A stretch of 64,000 nucleotides of DNA. It comes from Euborellia annulipes. Its lineage: Eukaryota; Arthropoda; Insecta; Dermaptera; Anisolabididae. The position numbers and the translations under genes were made by a program. Location: NCBI GenBank assembly GCA_023213315.1, contig JAKCPI010015033.1:124001-188000 (forward strand), written 5' to 3'. The notes beneath the pieces were generated by a model, which was not told the origin of the DNA, did no database searches, and saw only the letters and a list, made by a program, of their open reading frames with translations. Of this stretch, positions 1 through 10,764 are shown one piece after another; position 1 is the first letter of the stretch; every line of letters begins with the position of its first letter.

Positions 1-142
1 ATTTGTATTCATATTCTGGCAAACAAGTACAGAATGCGCCTTTAAATTACCGAAATTAAGAAAAAATAGTGTGCTGTGCGACGGGTCACACCAGATTAAC
101 CCCCCCCCCCCCCCCCGAGAAACACCCCTGGATCCGCCCTTG
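1..142. mobile_element. hAT-like MITE, cut by the window edge
   Basis: The last 142 bases of a short element ending CTGGATCCGCCCTTG. It matches the interior and right end of the complete copy at 15035-15290, including the segment with TTACCGAAATTAAG and a poly-C run (about 18 C here). The left end lies outside the window. It also contains half of the TGTGCTGTGCG/GTCACACCAGA hairpin sequence that defines family R1, so the two families share sequence. Confidence 0.6.
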
Positions 143-1163
143 AGAGGAGAGCACCCACAACATGTCCACCAAGGCCAGACTCTCTTCTCACTCGATGACT
201 CAAATTTTGATGGATATACTCGTTTTGAGGTCCCTTGAGTCCCGCAAATTGATCTGTAGGTGTGAAGCGCTGGCAGCGCTCTCTGGGCAGCGGCTGGGCG
301 ACTCGAGCAATTCGCCCCGGCACGATCCCGCTTTTTTATTTGTCACTCGGTTCCTTGTTCTTTTTAACTTTTCGTTATTATTTAAATAGTATTTATTTAT
401 TTGTGTTACTCATTTAGTTATGTAATAATTTGTTATAGTTTTATTTTTATGTGTTTGATGTGAATTCAAAGTGATTTTCGGGCCTGTCTGACTGCCACTT
501 CAACTTTTAAAGGTAGAAATTATTTAATTCCTTGAAAAATATTTAATTATTTTCACTTGTTTTTATGTATATAATAAGTATAATAATCAACTTTTAATGT
601 TAAATCTGTTGAAAAAATGACAAGTGAGGTTAGTTATTAATAAAAATATTTTTTTTTTTAAATATTTATTCTAAAAATAATTCGATTATCAAACATTAAT
701 AATATTTTACATATCTATTACATTATCAATTAAATAATAATGCATAAGTGCTCAAAATCGGATTAATTAAACAGATTTGTGTGTGTGTCATTTTTTCATC
801 TGCTAAAATCTAGTAAATAATTAAGATAAAATCTCTTAGGAAATTGTTTTATTCCTATTTTGCTTCGTACATGGCCTGCTATTATAATCTCTTTATGATT
901 GGATTTTATAGATATACTTGTCAAATTTAATTTGTCAATTTATTCTATTAATATTACTGGAGTCATCAATTAAATAAGAACTTGCCCCAATCACTTGTTC
1001 ATTCAGTTTAATGAATGAAACTAGTTTATTTGTCTTTCATTTATTAAAGTATTTGACCACCTATTACTATATAGGTCTATCTATCTCCTAAAGTTATAAG
1101 AAAAATATTATTTTCAAGAGTGTTTATTTCTTTACTTTTTTACATGTGATTATTTCCCTGTTT
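143..1163. other. Gene-free AT-rich stretch with one R1 fragment
   Basis: Positions about 196-255 match the R1 segment 'AAATTTTGATGGATATAC...TTTTGAGGTCCC'. The rest is AT-rich with stop codons in all frames, a short (GT)n near 779 and homopolymers. I see no exon, RNA gene or recognisable repeat in 256-1163. Confidence 0.5.
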
Positions 1164-1262
1164 AGTAGGCCTATACCAAAACTCGCGAGTTCGGACTCCA
1201 GATAGTCCGATGATTTTTTAAAATCATTTGGATACCAAATATGGACATTTTAGTCTGAACCA
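1164..1262 (+). mobile_element. tRNA-derived SINE fragment
   Basis: Contains the box-B part of the tRNA-like head (GCGAGTTCGGACTCC) followed by the family body (AGTCCGATGATTTT, then CATTTGGATACCAAAT). This is the order seen in the fuller copies at 14129-14382 and 19461-19716. Box A and the tail are missing. Confidence 0.6.
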
Positions 1263-1808
1263 GTCTTCCAAATTAAAATCTCATGCACAAGCTAGATAAA
1301 AGATGACAAATATACCATAATTTTCACTTTCTCTTACCTCTATATATATGTTAATATATATATATATAGAGAAAGTATTGGATTCATGTCAAAAATTGGA
1401 TGTCGAGATTTTGATGGATCTTCACGTTTTGAGGTCCCCCGAGTCCAAAAAAGTGGTTTTTGTGGCATGTGGGGGTATGTTCTATTTTAAGAATGAAGGA
1501 ATTGAGCTAGGAGGTTGAAATTTTATATTTAAATTTTGTACCCTCCTGGACTGTGAAAATAAGCTTTTAAACAAAATCGACTAAAGAGTACTAATACTTT
1601 ACTGATGAACTTTTTCAGTTTTTTTCGATTTTCTCAAAATTTGCTCCAACGATTTTGATTAAAATTCAAAAATCAATTATTTTTTTAGATGCCCTTTAAA
1701 ATGTATATTCTCATTTTGCCATTGACCACTTTACCCCTTTACTCCATAGAAAAGATAGGAGAAATGGTTGCCATGGTATCAAAATATAAATATTTTCACA
1801 TACTTATA

Positions 1809-1950
1809 GGCCGGCCATTCACGATCGCTCCAAATGGATGTCATCCATTCACTACACGATATTCATTTGTTTTCCCCACCCACGGTCAGGAGTGACATCG
1901 CTTCAATTTTGTTTATTTTGGATGGATGGAGCGATCGTGAATGGTCGGCC
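1809..1950. mobile_element. Short TIR element (MITE) inserted in R1
   Basis: A 142-bp element with inverted ends GGCCGGCCATTCACGATCGC and its near-complement at 1926-1950 (one mismatch). Flanks read ATA on both sides, a possible 3-bp target duplication. It interrupts R1 after CACATACTTATA. No coding sequence. Confidence 0.65.
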
Positions 1951-1951
1951 A

Positions 1952-2165
1952 TAAATTTTTCCCGGGTGGCCTGGCAACGGAGATCAATAGTCACCACACT
2001 CGTTGAGGTTAAGTAATACCAAACGCGGCGAAAGTTCGGGATTGGTGACCCCGACCAATCAGCGTGTGGAACGTCCCCGGTTGCCATCGGTACAATGTAT
2101 AGTAATAAAAAATTTATATAATAAATAAATAACCCCTAAATGGCCTCTGTAGCCGAAAATGTTAA
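1952..2165 (+). repeat. 5S-rRNA-like repeat piece plus SINE tail
   Basis: TTGAGGTTAAG, TTGGTGACC and CAGCGTGTGGAACGTCCC occur in an order recalling the 3' half of 5S rRNA (GTTAAGCA..., GGATGGGTGACC). The last motif recurs exactly at 30540 and nearly at 37160, so this is a dispersed repeat and not a 5S gene. From about 2130 there is a SINE tail (CCTAAATGGCCTCTGTAGCCGAAAA). Confidence 0.35.
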
Positions 2166-2311
2166 AAAAAAATAAAATTAAATTATACATCTTGAATTCT
2201 AATATATCGGCGGAAACTAAATATATGTCGACACGAAAAATCTGGCGTGACAAGCACAGAACACAACTTTCGAGAAAGTTGTGTGCTGTGCGCCAGTTAC
2301 ACCAGATTTTT

Positions 2312-3195
2312 ATAAAAGATGCCTTTCTAACTTCACAAAACTCAGATAGCTAATTATATGTGAAAACTCGAAGGCTAAGTTTGTTCCAATTTACTATATA
2401 TATCGGTTATTTGCTGTCGGTCGGATAAATTTGCTACTTGGCTATATCTAAAAAACTGGCTGTGCGGGTGTATGTGATTCATCGCTTGTTAAGCATTGCC
2501 AAGCACTGCGAAACCCTGGAGAGGTATCCTCGAGGAAACTTTGTTTCAAAGAAAATGTAAAGAAGAAAAAAAATCATATTCTACTTTTTTTATTTATCTA
2601 ATAATATAAAAAAAAAGTATTTGATATTTTAGAAAGGTAAAATGAACGCTTATTTTATAATTGAGGAAATAAGGTGATTGTATTTAATTATACAGTATAT
2701 TACTCTTTAAAAGTTTAGGAAATTTTTTTATGGCGGAGGTGATAGACAAAGTCTTTAATGGCATGAAATATTTGCTACAAATTTATTTAGTCTGTAACGG
2801 CCTTTTTTCTTCTTCTTCGCCTAGGTATTTGTATTAGACTTCGATTGAGTAATTGTCCGCCGCCAGCCACCATTTATCCTCAAATATTCTAATTTCCAAG
2901 GCTTTACTTTTGGGCCATCCATCCTGAGAATCGCGCTGCTGGCCTTGCTTAGTTCTTCTATTTGTCCAGGTCCACTTGCTAATCAAGATTCAACTTCAAA
3001 GTATCCATTTCGGCCATTTAGTTTCTCAATCTCTTAGCTATATATATGTTAATTTCGAATGGAAGAGAGCAAGTACAGGTGCAGCAAATAAAGAGAGCCT
3101 TTGGATGCCAAATGCCGAAAGGGAGACGTTTCGGACAAAGTTTTATTTGTCCATCCTCAGTCCTCGTTGGCTTATAAACTAATTAGGCACAAAGT
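2312..3195. other. No gene seen; minor shared segment
   Basis: AT-rich. The stretch around 2415-2530 (GGATAAATTTGCTA, then GTTAAGCATTGCCAAGCA) resembles segments at 16255-16330 and 30600-30650, a low-copy dispersed repeat I cannot name. No ORF with recognisable content. Confidence 0.45.
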
Positions 3196-3862
3196 TGTCA
3201 TTGTTGTCGAGATTTTGATGGATATACACGTTGGGAGGTTCCCGGAGTCCAAAAAAATCTGGTGTGACTGGTCGCACAGCACACAATTTGTCTTATCTTC
3301 GGTAATTGAAAATTGTGTTCTGTGCTTGTCACACCAGATTTTTTGTGTCGACATTTATTTAGTTTCCGTCAGGACGGTACATTCGAGATGTAAAATTTAT
3401 TAGTAGGCTATGAGAAAATATTTATATTTTATTACAATGGCAACCATTTCGCCTGTCTTTCCTATGAAGTACAAGAGTAAAGTGTGCTTCAAACAATTTT
3501 GAGAGCAAAATGAGAATATGCATTTTAGAGAGCATCTAAAAAATAATTGATTTTTGAATTTTATTCAAAATCGTTGGAGCAAATTTTGAGAAAATCGAAA
3601 AAAAGTACATCAGCAAAGTACTAGTACTCTTTCTCATTCTCATTTAGCCCATGAAATTGTTTAAAGCACACTTTACTCTTGTACTTGATAAGAAAGATAG
3701 GAGGCCATAGTAAATATTTTCCCATGTTTATAAGTTTTACTTGTTGAATTGTAATATTGAATAACTAAATATATGTCGATTACAAAAAATGTGGTGTGAC
3801 ACGCACAGAACACAACTTTCAATAACGTAGAGAGTTGTGCGACTAATCCCACCAGATTTTTA
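3196..3862. mobile_element. Rearranged R1 copies in opposite orientations
   Basis: A short plus-strand R1 piece (3205-3255) joins a minus-strand copy that runs from its terminal hairpin (3251-3344) through the body to about 3630. A plus-strand tail follows (3647-3862), ending in a second, more decayed hairpin. The inverted arrangement looks like insertion of one copy into another or a fold-back rearrangement. Confidence 0.6.
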
Positions 3863-5296
3863 TTTATTTTTTTTCCCTTTGCTCGGAAAGATGCGCCTTC
3901 TCATTTCTTTTAGTTCCCACCGTAACCTTATATAAGGTCAAATTTTAAAAGGTTAAAAGACACATTGTGTAATATTTGATCTTACAAATCAAGGAAGTAA
4001 GAAACTTTCCTTTCGAACCTTTTCGCTAGTGAGAATCATCTTTCATGGAAGCCAACCAACATCCAATTTGTACAAATTTTGTTTCACCCCTTCCCCCTCC
4101 CCTCCCCCTCCCTCTCATTACAAATAAAGAGAGGAAGGGGGGGGGGGACATTACAACCTGATTGTTAACCTATTATGATGTTTTTTTTATTCTTTAAGAA
4201 CACATTATGTCATTATTAGTCATTTATCATCATTAATTTCAATTTACCTTTGCTAAATGCTATTAGAGACTCTTCTCAAATAGTTTCCGAAATAAGAAAA
4301 GATTCAATGGTCGCACAACTTTGCCCTAAGCACCATGCAACCCACTATGCTAAATTTAATTTTTTAACAAATTTATAGCAAATAAGGATACAAATATTGG
4401 GCTATATGAGCCCATTTAATTTAACAGAGCAAAATCAAAACTAATAAACACGTTGCGTTATTTCTTTAAATAGAGGGTGGGCAAAGTTGTGTGCTCGACC
4501 TAGTCACACCAGATTTTTTTTTATTATCGAGGCCATAAAATATAAATAAATTAACGTCCACGGAAAGGGCGAAGGGGCTCGGCATTATTGTTTGGCCGTT
4601 CTATTGGGTAAATGAGATGCAAAATTGATCGGTCACCCACACAATGAAAAGAACAAAATTCTTATTAATCTCCTTTACACTTTCTTCTCATGACAGGCAA
4701 ACATTCAGGCAGCCTTTGAAAAAGTCAAGGCAAACGGCAAAACGGCACCCTCGCCATCGCCATCGCCATCTCCACGTCACCTTACCTCTATCTATCTATC
4801 TATCTATTACGTTGTCTTGTGTTGTTGGCCATCTTTAATCAACTTTCTTCTTCGTACTCTATATCTATTGCATTTATTCAATTTTATTGAAATTGAGGAG
4901 AGATTATTCTTGTTCTCTTGATTTATTATTCACATTAAAAGAAAAAATAAATAAAAATATTTCACTAGAGAGAGAGAGACCTCCTGCGAAGTTGCACCAA
5001 CGCAAACAACATAAAGGACCTCGCCCTTAGATTTTATCATTTAGCAGGGTGGGTGGTTGCAAACGAGAGGCCTTTATCTTTAAAGGTCCTTGATCATTTC
5101 TCTTTCCCTTCCTATATCGTTCGCTCTATATAGACTAGGCTCTCTCATATGGCCGGCCGATTACTCAACTTTTGGCACTATTTGGTCAGCCGGAAATTGT
5201 GACGTTTTATTTTAATTCGAAAAGACAGGAAACATTCATTTCTTTATGACTACCAGGTTGGTGAAGTTATTTTGTAGCCCAGACACTAAAAGAACT
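3863..5296. other. Mostly unannotatable, low-complexity sequence
   Basis: Pyrimidine/purine tracts at 4086-4148 (C-rich then G-rich), a truncated R1 end at about 4486-4518, (GCCATC)n at 4752-4770, (CTAT)n at 4790-4807 and (GA)n near 4970. No gene could be supported. Confidence 0.45.
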
Positions 5297-5708
5297 GTCT
5301 CAACTAGGGATGAAATGATACGAGTAAATACAAGTACTTACTCGATACTTTTCTTTCGATACCAAGTACTTTTGGAATCGAGTCAAAAATACTCGTATCG
5401 ATACTCGGTCCACGTAAGCGATGATTAGTTAGGTCGGAAGAACATTTAAGTAGATTTGTTCATATTTACAATAGAAATAAGTGGAATGGTTTGTACCGCT
5501 GTTATTTTAATTTTTATTATTGGAGTGTTCAACAGGGAAAAATTAGTATTTTTGGGTAGTACCTCTAAAACTGAATTTTTTTATAGTCGTCGTTGTTTTT
5601 TTTTTTTTCCAAGAACTCGGTGTTTATGCCTGTGGAGATTTAATCAAGATTCGCAGACACTCTGCAGCCAGGAGATGAAATAAAAAAAATCTTATTTAAT
5701 TTCTATTT

Positions 5709-5747
5709 GCCGACATTTCGGTCGCCAATCACGACCTTCATCAGGGC
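5709..5747 (-). ncRNA. Hammerhead-ribozyme-like motif
   Basis: Read on the minus strand: helix I 5' GCC, core CTGATGA, one extra A, helix II GGTCG/CGACC closed by TGATTGG, then GAAA-T-GTC and helix I 3' GGC. All conserved core bases are present. Helix III is the minimal AU/GU pair without a loop, so cleavage in cis would be weak and a dimer is more plausible. The extra base before helix II departs from the usual consensus. Confidence 0.6.
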
Positions 5748-5860
5748 GAATATTGTCGATTATACACGATCTTAGATATTTTAATATTCATTGCAATTAA
5801 ATATACAATTTCTTTTTACTTTGATTTGTACAAAAATAATATCATACTCGGAGGTCTCCG

Positions 5861-5896
5861 ATGATGAAGGTCGTGATTGGCGACCGAAACGTCAGC
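5861..5896 (+). ncRNA. Degenerate hammerhead-like motif (other arm)
   Basis: ATGATGA takes the place of CTGATGA (first core C lost). Helix II GGTCG/CGACC, GAAAC and GTC are intact. Probably inactive by this core change. Confidence 0.45.
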
Positions 5897-6138
5897 AAAT
5901 AGAAATTAATTAAAGATTTTTATTTAATCTTCTGGCTGCAAAGTTCCTGCCAATCTTGATAATATCAGTACTTACTGCAGTTTTTGCTTATCTTTAATTG
6001 AAAAAAATTGACGAGTACCTGGCAAGTATCGATACTTTTCAATCGATACCGAGTAGGTACTCGAGACTTTACGACCGATACCAGTATCGAGTAAAAGTAT
6101 CGATACCTGAGTGGTATCGTTTCATCCCTAGTCTCAAC

Positions 6139-6659
6139 CCAATTTCATTTAGTGATGGATTCAGAAGAAATGAGCAAGACACTTGAGCATTCAATTTTAT
6201 TGCTTTCGGCCATCCACTTTATTTATACAACTCTTTTTTTCCTTTATGCATTTCCAATTGTTCTTAATTCTCATTTTGATATATCTGTTGTGTTGTTCAC
6301 CTCCGGGATGCCCGCTGTCGTCGCTGGTTCTCTGGCCGATAGCGAGGGAGGGAGTTTTAGGATATTCAAAGAGACGTTTTGTGATAATTTGTGTTTTATT
6401 CAACGGGTGGGTCCCAGAGTTGTGTAGCGACGAGCTCCAGGTTTGCGGGCAGACGGCCCGGGCTCCGGATCGTCCATTCGTATTTCCGCGAGACCAAAAT
6501 CCATGAGTCGGCGAAAAGGACGTGTTTTTCATTCGAATGTATAAATTGGCAATCTTACTTTATTTAATTTAGCTGAATAGACCAAAAATATAATTTCCAA
6601 ATTAAACAATTCTTTCGGGATTCTTGACCTTTGGTCACGCAACCCCCATAACATATCCA
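6139..6659. other. No gene seen
   Basis: 6300-6500 is comparatively GC-rich but contains stops, with no recognisable domain and no convincing splice structure. I could not match it to any repeat in the window. Confidence 0.4.
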
Positions 6660-7025
6660 AATAATAAGGGATATTTTTAGCTGTTTGTAGGAAAAATATT
6701 CCCATCCTCAGGACAATAAATTGTTAGTGTTGCTTAGATTGATGCATGTCGGTTCATGACATAAATTTGCATATATCATTAGATTGTATATGAGAATTGT
6801 AGGAGGTGCCCGAAACATCTATTGGGGGGTGGGGTTGCTGATGTTTCGGGACTATTTAGCATAAAAATATTCATCTAATTATATATGCAAATTTATGTTA
6901 TATTTTTGCACGAACCGACCTGCATCAATCTAACAATTTATCGTCCTGAGGATGGGAACGATACGTTCCCGAAACGTCGACGATATTTAAATCAAGTTTT
7001 TATTCTTTGCTGGCTGCCTCCTGTT
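6660..7025. mobile_element. Fold-back element with intact hammerhead-like arm
   Basis: Left arm (about 6680-6800) and right arm (about 6860-7020) are inverted copies: TTGTTAGTGTTGCTTAGATTG versus CATCAATCTAACAA, and CATCCTCAGGAC versus GTCCTGAGGATG. A small extra hairpin (CCCGAAACATC / GATGTTTCGGG) sits in the middle. The right arm ends TTTGCTGGCTGC, the end shared with the other fold-backs. Confidence 0.7.
6939..6985 (+). ncRNA. Hammerhead ribozyme motif, best copy
   Basis: Helix I is a perfect 7-bp pair (TATCGTC at 6939-6945 with GACGATA at 6979-6985). The core CTGAGGA (6946-6952) is followed by one extra T. Helix II is GGGAAC/GTTCCC (6 bp, loop GATAC). GAAAC and cleavage triplet GTC complete the core. 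Helix III is only AC/GU with no loop, as in minimal type I hammerheads that work as dimers. What I see is sequence and pairing only; activity is an inference. Confidence 0.72.
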
Positions 7026-7734
7026 AATTACGGCTCAGCCCTTGAATTGCTTCTCTTCCAATTTCTTTTTCTTGCCTTTCTACACCTTGTAATTGAAAAT
7101 TCGGGTTGGGGGGTGGGTGGGGGTGGAATGATAAAAAAACAGCTAGCTATTAGGCTCTACATTTCTAAACTCACTCTGACTGATGAGAAATCGGCCAGGA
7201 AGTTTTCATTTGAAATCTGAAGGAACTGATCCTCACCAAATTTGTCAAATTTGAAGGTCAAGGTTAAAAAACGGTTAATATTCAACTTAATACACATTTA
7301 AAATTAATTTTATATTAATACAAATATTATTGAATAAATAAAATATTTCAAATATTTTACAGACACACACACACACACACACACAAATATATATAAAGAA
7401 TTTTTGGATTCTTCTCTTCTGACTCACAAATTCTAAGTTCAAGGATGATATGTTATTGCCTCCTATCACTTTCTTTTTTATTTTTTTATACGCCCCTTTA
7501 TCTAATCTTTTGAAACAAGAGGGCTTGTGAGTTTATTCAAATCGAAATTGATTTTTGTTTTTGTTTTTTACGTCACTTACCATCTTTCTAAAAGTTTTTC
7601 TATGTTCGAATTACTCGACTTGTTTAAGCCCTCTAGGGTGGAAATTTAATTGCACAGATTCCTTCATTTCATAGTTTTTGACTTTATGATTTAAGGTGGA
7701 AAACCCGCATAGGCCAGAGACTGGCAGGATAATT
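7026..7734. other. No gene seen; (CA)n microsatellite
   Basis: (CA)n at about 7362-7384 and AT-rich filler. The G-run near 7105-7125 is low complexity. No supported gene. Confidence 0.45.
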
Positions 7735-8490
7735 TAAAAAATCTGGTGTGACTGGCGCACACAAATCTCAATTTGTGTACTCGTCACACCATTTTCTTTT
7801 TCTATTATCGAGATATACCCATTTAGTCTCCGACACTACGATTCATTACAATTCAAGATAATACGGGGTCTAAATGGCCTCCGATACCGAAAAATCTGGT
7901 GTGACAGACGCACAGCACACAACTTTCTCTTACCTTCGGTAATCGAAAGTTGTGTTCTGTGCTTGTCACACCAGATTTTTTGTGTCGACATGTATTTAGT
8001 TTCCGACAGTACGGTACATTCGACTTTCAAGATGTACAATTTCTAAGTATGGCAATATATTTATATTTTGTTACCATGACAACCATTTCTCCTATCTTTT
8101 CTATGAAGTACAAGAGTAAAGTGGTCTTCAGAAGATTTCAATCACAAAATGAGAATATACATTTTAAAGAGCATCTAAAAAATAATTGATTTATGAATTT
8201 TAATCAAAATCGTTGGAGCGAATTTTAAGAAAATCGAAAAAAACTGAAAAAGTGCATCAGTAAAGTACTAGTACTCTTTGGCCGATTTTGTTTAAAAGCC
8301 TCAGGTCACGTTCCAGGGGGATGCCTAACTTAAATATTAAATTTCAACCTCCTAGCTCAATTCCTTCATGCTTTAAATTGGATACAGACACATAGACAGA
8401 CAGGCCATGTTGCAAAAACCAGGGGACCTCAAAACGTGTATATCCCTCAAAATCTCGATATCGAATTTCTGACACGATCGATTGTTTTTC
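7735..8490 (-). mobile_element. Nearly full R1 copy
   Basis: Begins with a shortened hairpin (7737-7797) and then a full 92-bp hairpin (7889-7980). The body follows (TGTGTCGACATGTATTTAG, CATGACAACC, AGTACTAGTACT, TTTCAACCTCCTAGCTC) to CAAAATCTCGATATCG at about 8460. The AT-rich terminal stem-loop is missing. Peptides such as MSTQKIWCDKHRTQ read from this hairpin recur in other copies and are not genes. Confidence 0.7.
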
Positions 8491-9094
8491 AGGGATTTCT
8501 ACAGGCCCTGCAGAGCTTAAATTTAAAAAAAAAAAATCCGCCCCCACCGATAAATTGCATTAATTCACCTCTGCCTCATATCAATTTGTGATTTTCCTCT
8601 TGGGTGGTGTCAAAAATAACAGAGCAGAGGCTATCCTCTTATTTCAACTTTCATTTCATGTCTCCCTCTCTTTTTTTATTTTTAAATAATAAGAAAAGGA
8701 AATTAATTAACAAATAATGATCAATCTCAAGGACAGGAAACGAAATATAACAAGGGCACCCACAAGGTGTTTAACAAACTCAAAATGGGCGTAGCACACT
8801 CAAGCACACTTTTCCTAAAACATTAACAATTTAGATTAGAGGGGTCCCCAGATAAATGGAATTCTCAGATCAACTTTATTCAAAAATTTTTAATATTTTT
8901 TTGTCTTCTTCTTCTTTCCTCGCCTTATTCGCACAGTGCGGGATCGGCCGATCTTCCCCTATTAAACCTAACCTATCCTATCTTATTATTTTTTTGAAAA
9001 CTGTATAGTTTTTAAGTATACCAACAATGAAAAAGACAAATACTTTACTGGCTTTCTTTTATTTACATATATCATCCACTTTTTTCGATTTTCT
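8491..9094. other. Gene-free; LINE 3'-end-like piece
   Basis: At about 8905-8975 the run CTTCTTCTTC followed by CCTCGCCTTATTC and GCGGGATCGGC is the reverse complement of the (GAA)n-tailed segments at 26395-26510 and 36430-36530. This suggests a non-LTR retrotransposon 3' end. The remainder shows nothing recognisable. Confidence 0.4.
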
Positions 9095-9187
9095 CATTAA
9101 TAGGAGAGCATCAATCATCAAATGAGAAAAGCAGCGGCAATTGAGATTGTCACATAAGCAACAACCTTTATAACCTTAGCTGAATTG

Positions 9188-9228
9188 TACCTGAAGAAGG
9201 CCACAGTATGGGTGGCCGAAACGTTGTA
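9188..9228 (+). ncRNA. Hammerhead ribozyme motif
   Basis: Helix I TAC/GTA, core CTGAAGA plus one extra A, helix II GGCCAC/GTGGCC (6 bp) with loop AGTATGG, then GAAAC-GTT. The cleavage triplet GTT is less favoured than GTC but allowed by the NUH rule. Helix I is short (3 bp). Confidence 0.6.
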
Positions 9229-9318
9229 ATATTTACAAATAAACCAGAGTTGAACGGAAAATCAAATTCTTGCAGCTATAGTTTTTTATTTCCTTTACAT
9301 ATTTATTCAATTTGCACA

Positions 9319-9355
9319 GCTGACGTTTCGGTTCTTTGTTTGAACCATCTTTATG
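9319..9355 (-). ncRNA. Degenerate hammerhead-like motif
   Basis: On the minus strand helix II GGTTC/GAACC, GAAAC, GTC and flanking AGC are kept, but the CTGANGA core reads ATAAAGA. Likely a decayed copy. Confidence 0.4.
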
Positions 9356-9479
9356 AATATTCATAAAAACCTTTATCCAACTCTGAAGATGATTTAAACA
9401 GCAAATTGAATAAATATTTAAACAAAAACTATAGCTGCATTTCTCATTTGATGGTACCTACTCCTAATAATAACGATTT

Positions 9480-10270
9480 TTTTTTAAATTCAAAAATCAA
9501 TTATTTTTTAGATGCTCTTTAAAATGTATATTCTCATTTTGTCAATGAAATCTTCTGAAGATCACTTTACTCTTGTACTCCATAGGAAAGATAGATGGCC
9601 ATTGGTGTCACAAGCAGCACAGAACACAACTTTCGATTACCGAAGGCAAGAGAAAGTTGTGTGCTGTGCGTCAGTCACACCAGATTTTTTAAAATGTAGA
9701 TTTTATTTTTATTTTCATTGAGGAAAAATAATTTTCTTTTTTACTTTCTCTTACCTATGTATATATGTAATATATATATAGAGAGAAAGTATTGCGATCA
9801 TGTCAAAAATTCGATGTCGAGATTTTGATGGATATACACACTTTGAAGTCCCCTGAATCCAAAAAAGTGGGTCCCGCAAATTGGTCGTGTGTGTGTGTGT
9901 GTGTGTGTGCGTGTGTGCGTGTGTCTGTATGTGTGGACAGATTTTTAGCATGAAGGAATTGAGCTACCGGATTGAAATTTTATATTTAACTTAGGTACCT
10001 TTGAAGAATCTCAAAATAAGCTTTTGAACAAAATCGGCCAAAAAGTACTAGTACTTTACTGATATACTTTTTCAGTTTTTTTCGATTTTCTCAAAATTCC
10101 CTCCAAGGATTTTTTTTAAAATTCGTAAATCAATTATTTTTTAGATGCTCTTTAAAATGTATATTCTCATTTTGCCGTTGAAATCTTCTGAAGACCACTT
10201 TACTCTTGTTCTTCATAGGAAAGATAGAACTGGTTGCCATGGTAACGGAATTTAAATCTTTTTCTTTTTA
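9480..10270 (+). mobile_element. Two R1 copies, one truncated
   Basis: A 5'-truncated copy (9480-9690) ends in the hairpin 9603-9690. A second copy starts at 9740 with the stem-loop CTTTCTCTTACC...GAGAAAG, contains (GT)n at about 9886-9925, and runs to CATGGTAACGG near 10250, where a GC-rich element replaces its end. Confidence 0.65.
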
Positions 10271-10277
10271 TTAGATT

Positions 10278-10685
10278 AAAAAATCAACTAGCCGCGCCGC
10301 CCGCCTTCGGCGGGCTTCGCGTCTAGCCAGGGGGCTACGCCCCCCTGGACCCCCCAGCCTCTGGCTCGGGCCCGCCTGCGGCGGACCCTCGCTTTTTCTT
10401 AATTATAAAAAGAAAATTATTATTACTACGTATTCCAATCCAGTGCCTGCTTGAGGATTTGTTTACCTCCATAGAATACACAACTTCAAAGAATACTTGA
10501 ATATTTCTCTATACATTTCCTATGGGAGAAATCGTAACTTTAGGAATTAATAACTCAAAAAGTTATAGGAATTTCGGGACCCGAGTATTTTTCCGGGACT
10601 CTCTATAACTTCCTCTATAAGACTGCAAAATTTCGTTTCAAAATTCCAATGGGAAGTTGGTCAAACAGAGCGTGACAACAACAAC

Positions 10686-10724
<39 letters not shown>

Positions 10725-10764
10725 GGACAGACGGACACTCCGTAATTATTATATATAGATTATT
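10278..10764 (+). mobile_element. RTE-like non-LTR 3' fragment
   Basis: Starts CTAGCCGCGCCGCCCGCC and the GC-rich hairpin-forming TTCGGCGGGC. An AT-rich body follows (CCTATGGGAGAAATCGTAAC), then (GACA)n with GGACAGACGGACA and the end ATATATAGATTA. A second long copy is at 43618-44050 and truncated ones at 12890 and 21962. The (GACA)/(GACG) run and ATATATAGAT end are typical of RTE-clade LINEs and their SINEs. No ORF remains. Confidence 0.6.

Larger units (their letters stand above)
1320..2311 (+). mobile_element. R1 repeat copy, interrupted by other insertions
   Basis: Starts with the family stem-loop (CTTTCTCTTACC ... GAGAAAG), runs through the shared body (GTACTAATAC region, CATGGTATCAAAATATAAAT) to about 1808, and resumes at about 2185 to end in the TCTGGCGTGAC/ACCAGATTTTT hairpin (2236-2311). 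The gap holds a MITE, a 5S-like segment and a SINE tail. There is no coding capacity. The family is unknown to me; its two hairpin ends fit a non-autonomous element. Confidence 0.65.
5643..5960. mobile_element. Fold-back element with hammerhead-like arms
   Basis: The two arms (about 5643-5745 and 5860-5960) are near-complementary. They read ATCAAGATT..., then GCAG-rich GGCTGC, an A/T-rich part, then GACGTTTCGG and its hammerhead-like partner. The middle (about 115 bp) is AT-rich. It lies inside the hAT element, so it is the younger insertion. Related fold-backs are at 6660, 9095, 28480, 34008, 35954, 55550 and 57690. Confidence 0.75.
5305..6130. mobile_element. Non-autonomous hAT element with nested fold-back
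   Basis: Ends are inverted: TAGGGATGAAATGATACGAG at 5305 and GTATCGTTTCATCCCTA ending at 6130. They are flanked by a perfect 8-bp duplication GTCTCAAC (5297-5304 and 6131-6138), the hAT hallmark. Subterminal regions are rich in ATCGATAC/GTATCGAT repeats. About 318 bp of the 826 bp is a later insertion (5643-5960). No transposase. Confidence 0.85.
9095..9455. mobile_element. Fold-back element with two hammerhead-like motifs
   Basis: Outer arms pair (TCAAATGAGAAA near 9118 with TTTCTCATTTGA near 9437). An inner inverted pair uses GCAGCTATAGTTTTT and AAAAACTATAGCTGC (9272 and 9425). Two fold-backs may be nested. The GCAGC...TTTTTATT end matches the others in the window. Confidence 0.6.

Noticed and set aside
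7181..7205. CTGATGAGAAATCGG as hammerhead core
   Set aside because: No helix II, no GAAAC-NUH partner nearby, and no fold-back context.
7836..8039. Recurring short ORFs reading MSTQKIWCDKHRTQ... (also near 3172, 32054, 40917)
   Set aside because: They are translations of the R1 hairpin and its flank, repeat in both orientations, and have no start context, domain or intact longer frame.
10688..10724. (GACA)n as a CRISPR-like or regulatory array
   Set aside because: Simple repeat inside an RTE-like 3' end; no spacers. No CRISPR array exists in the window.
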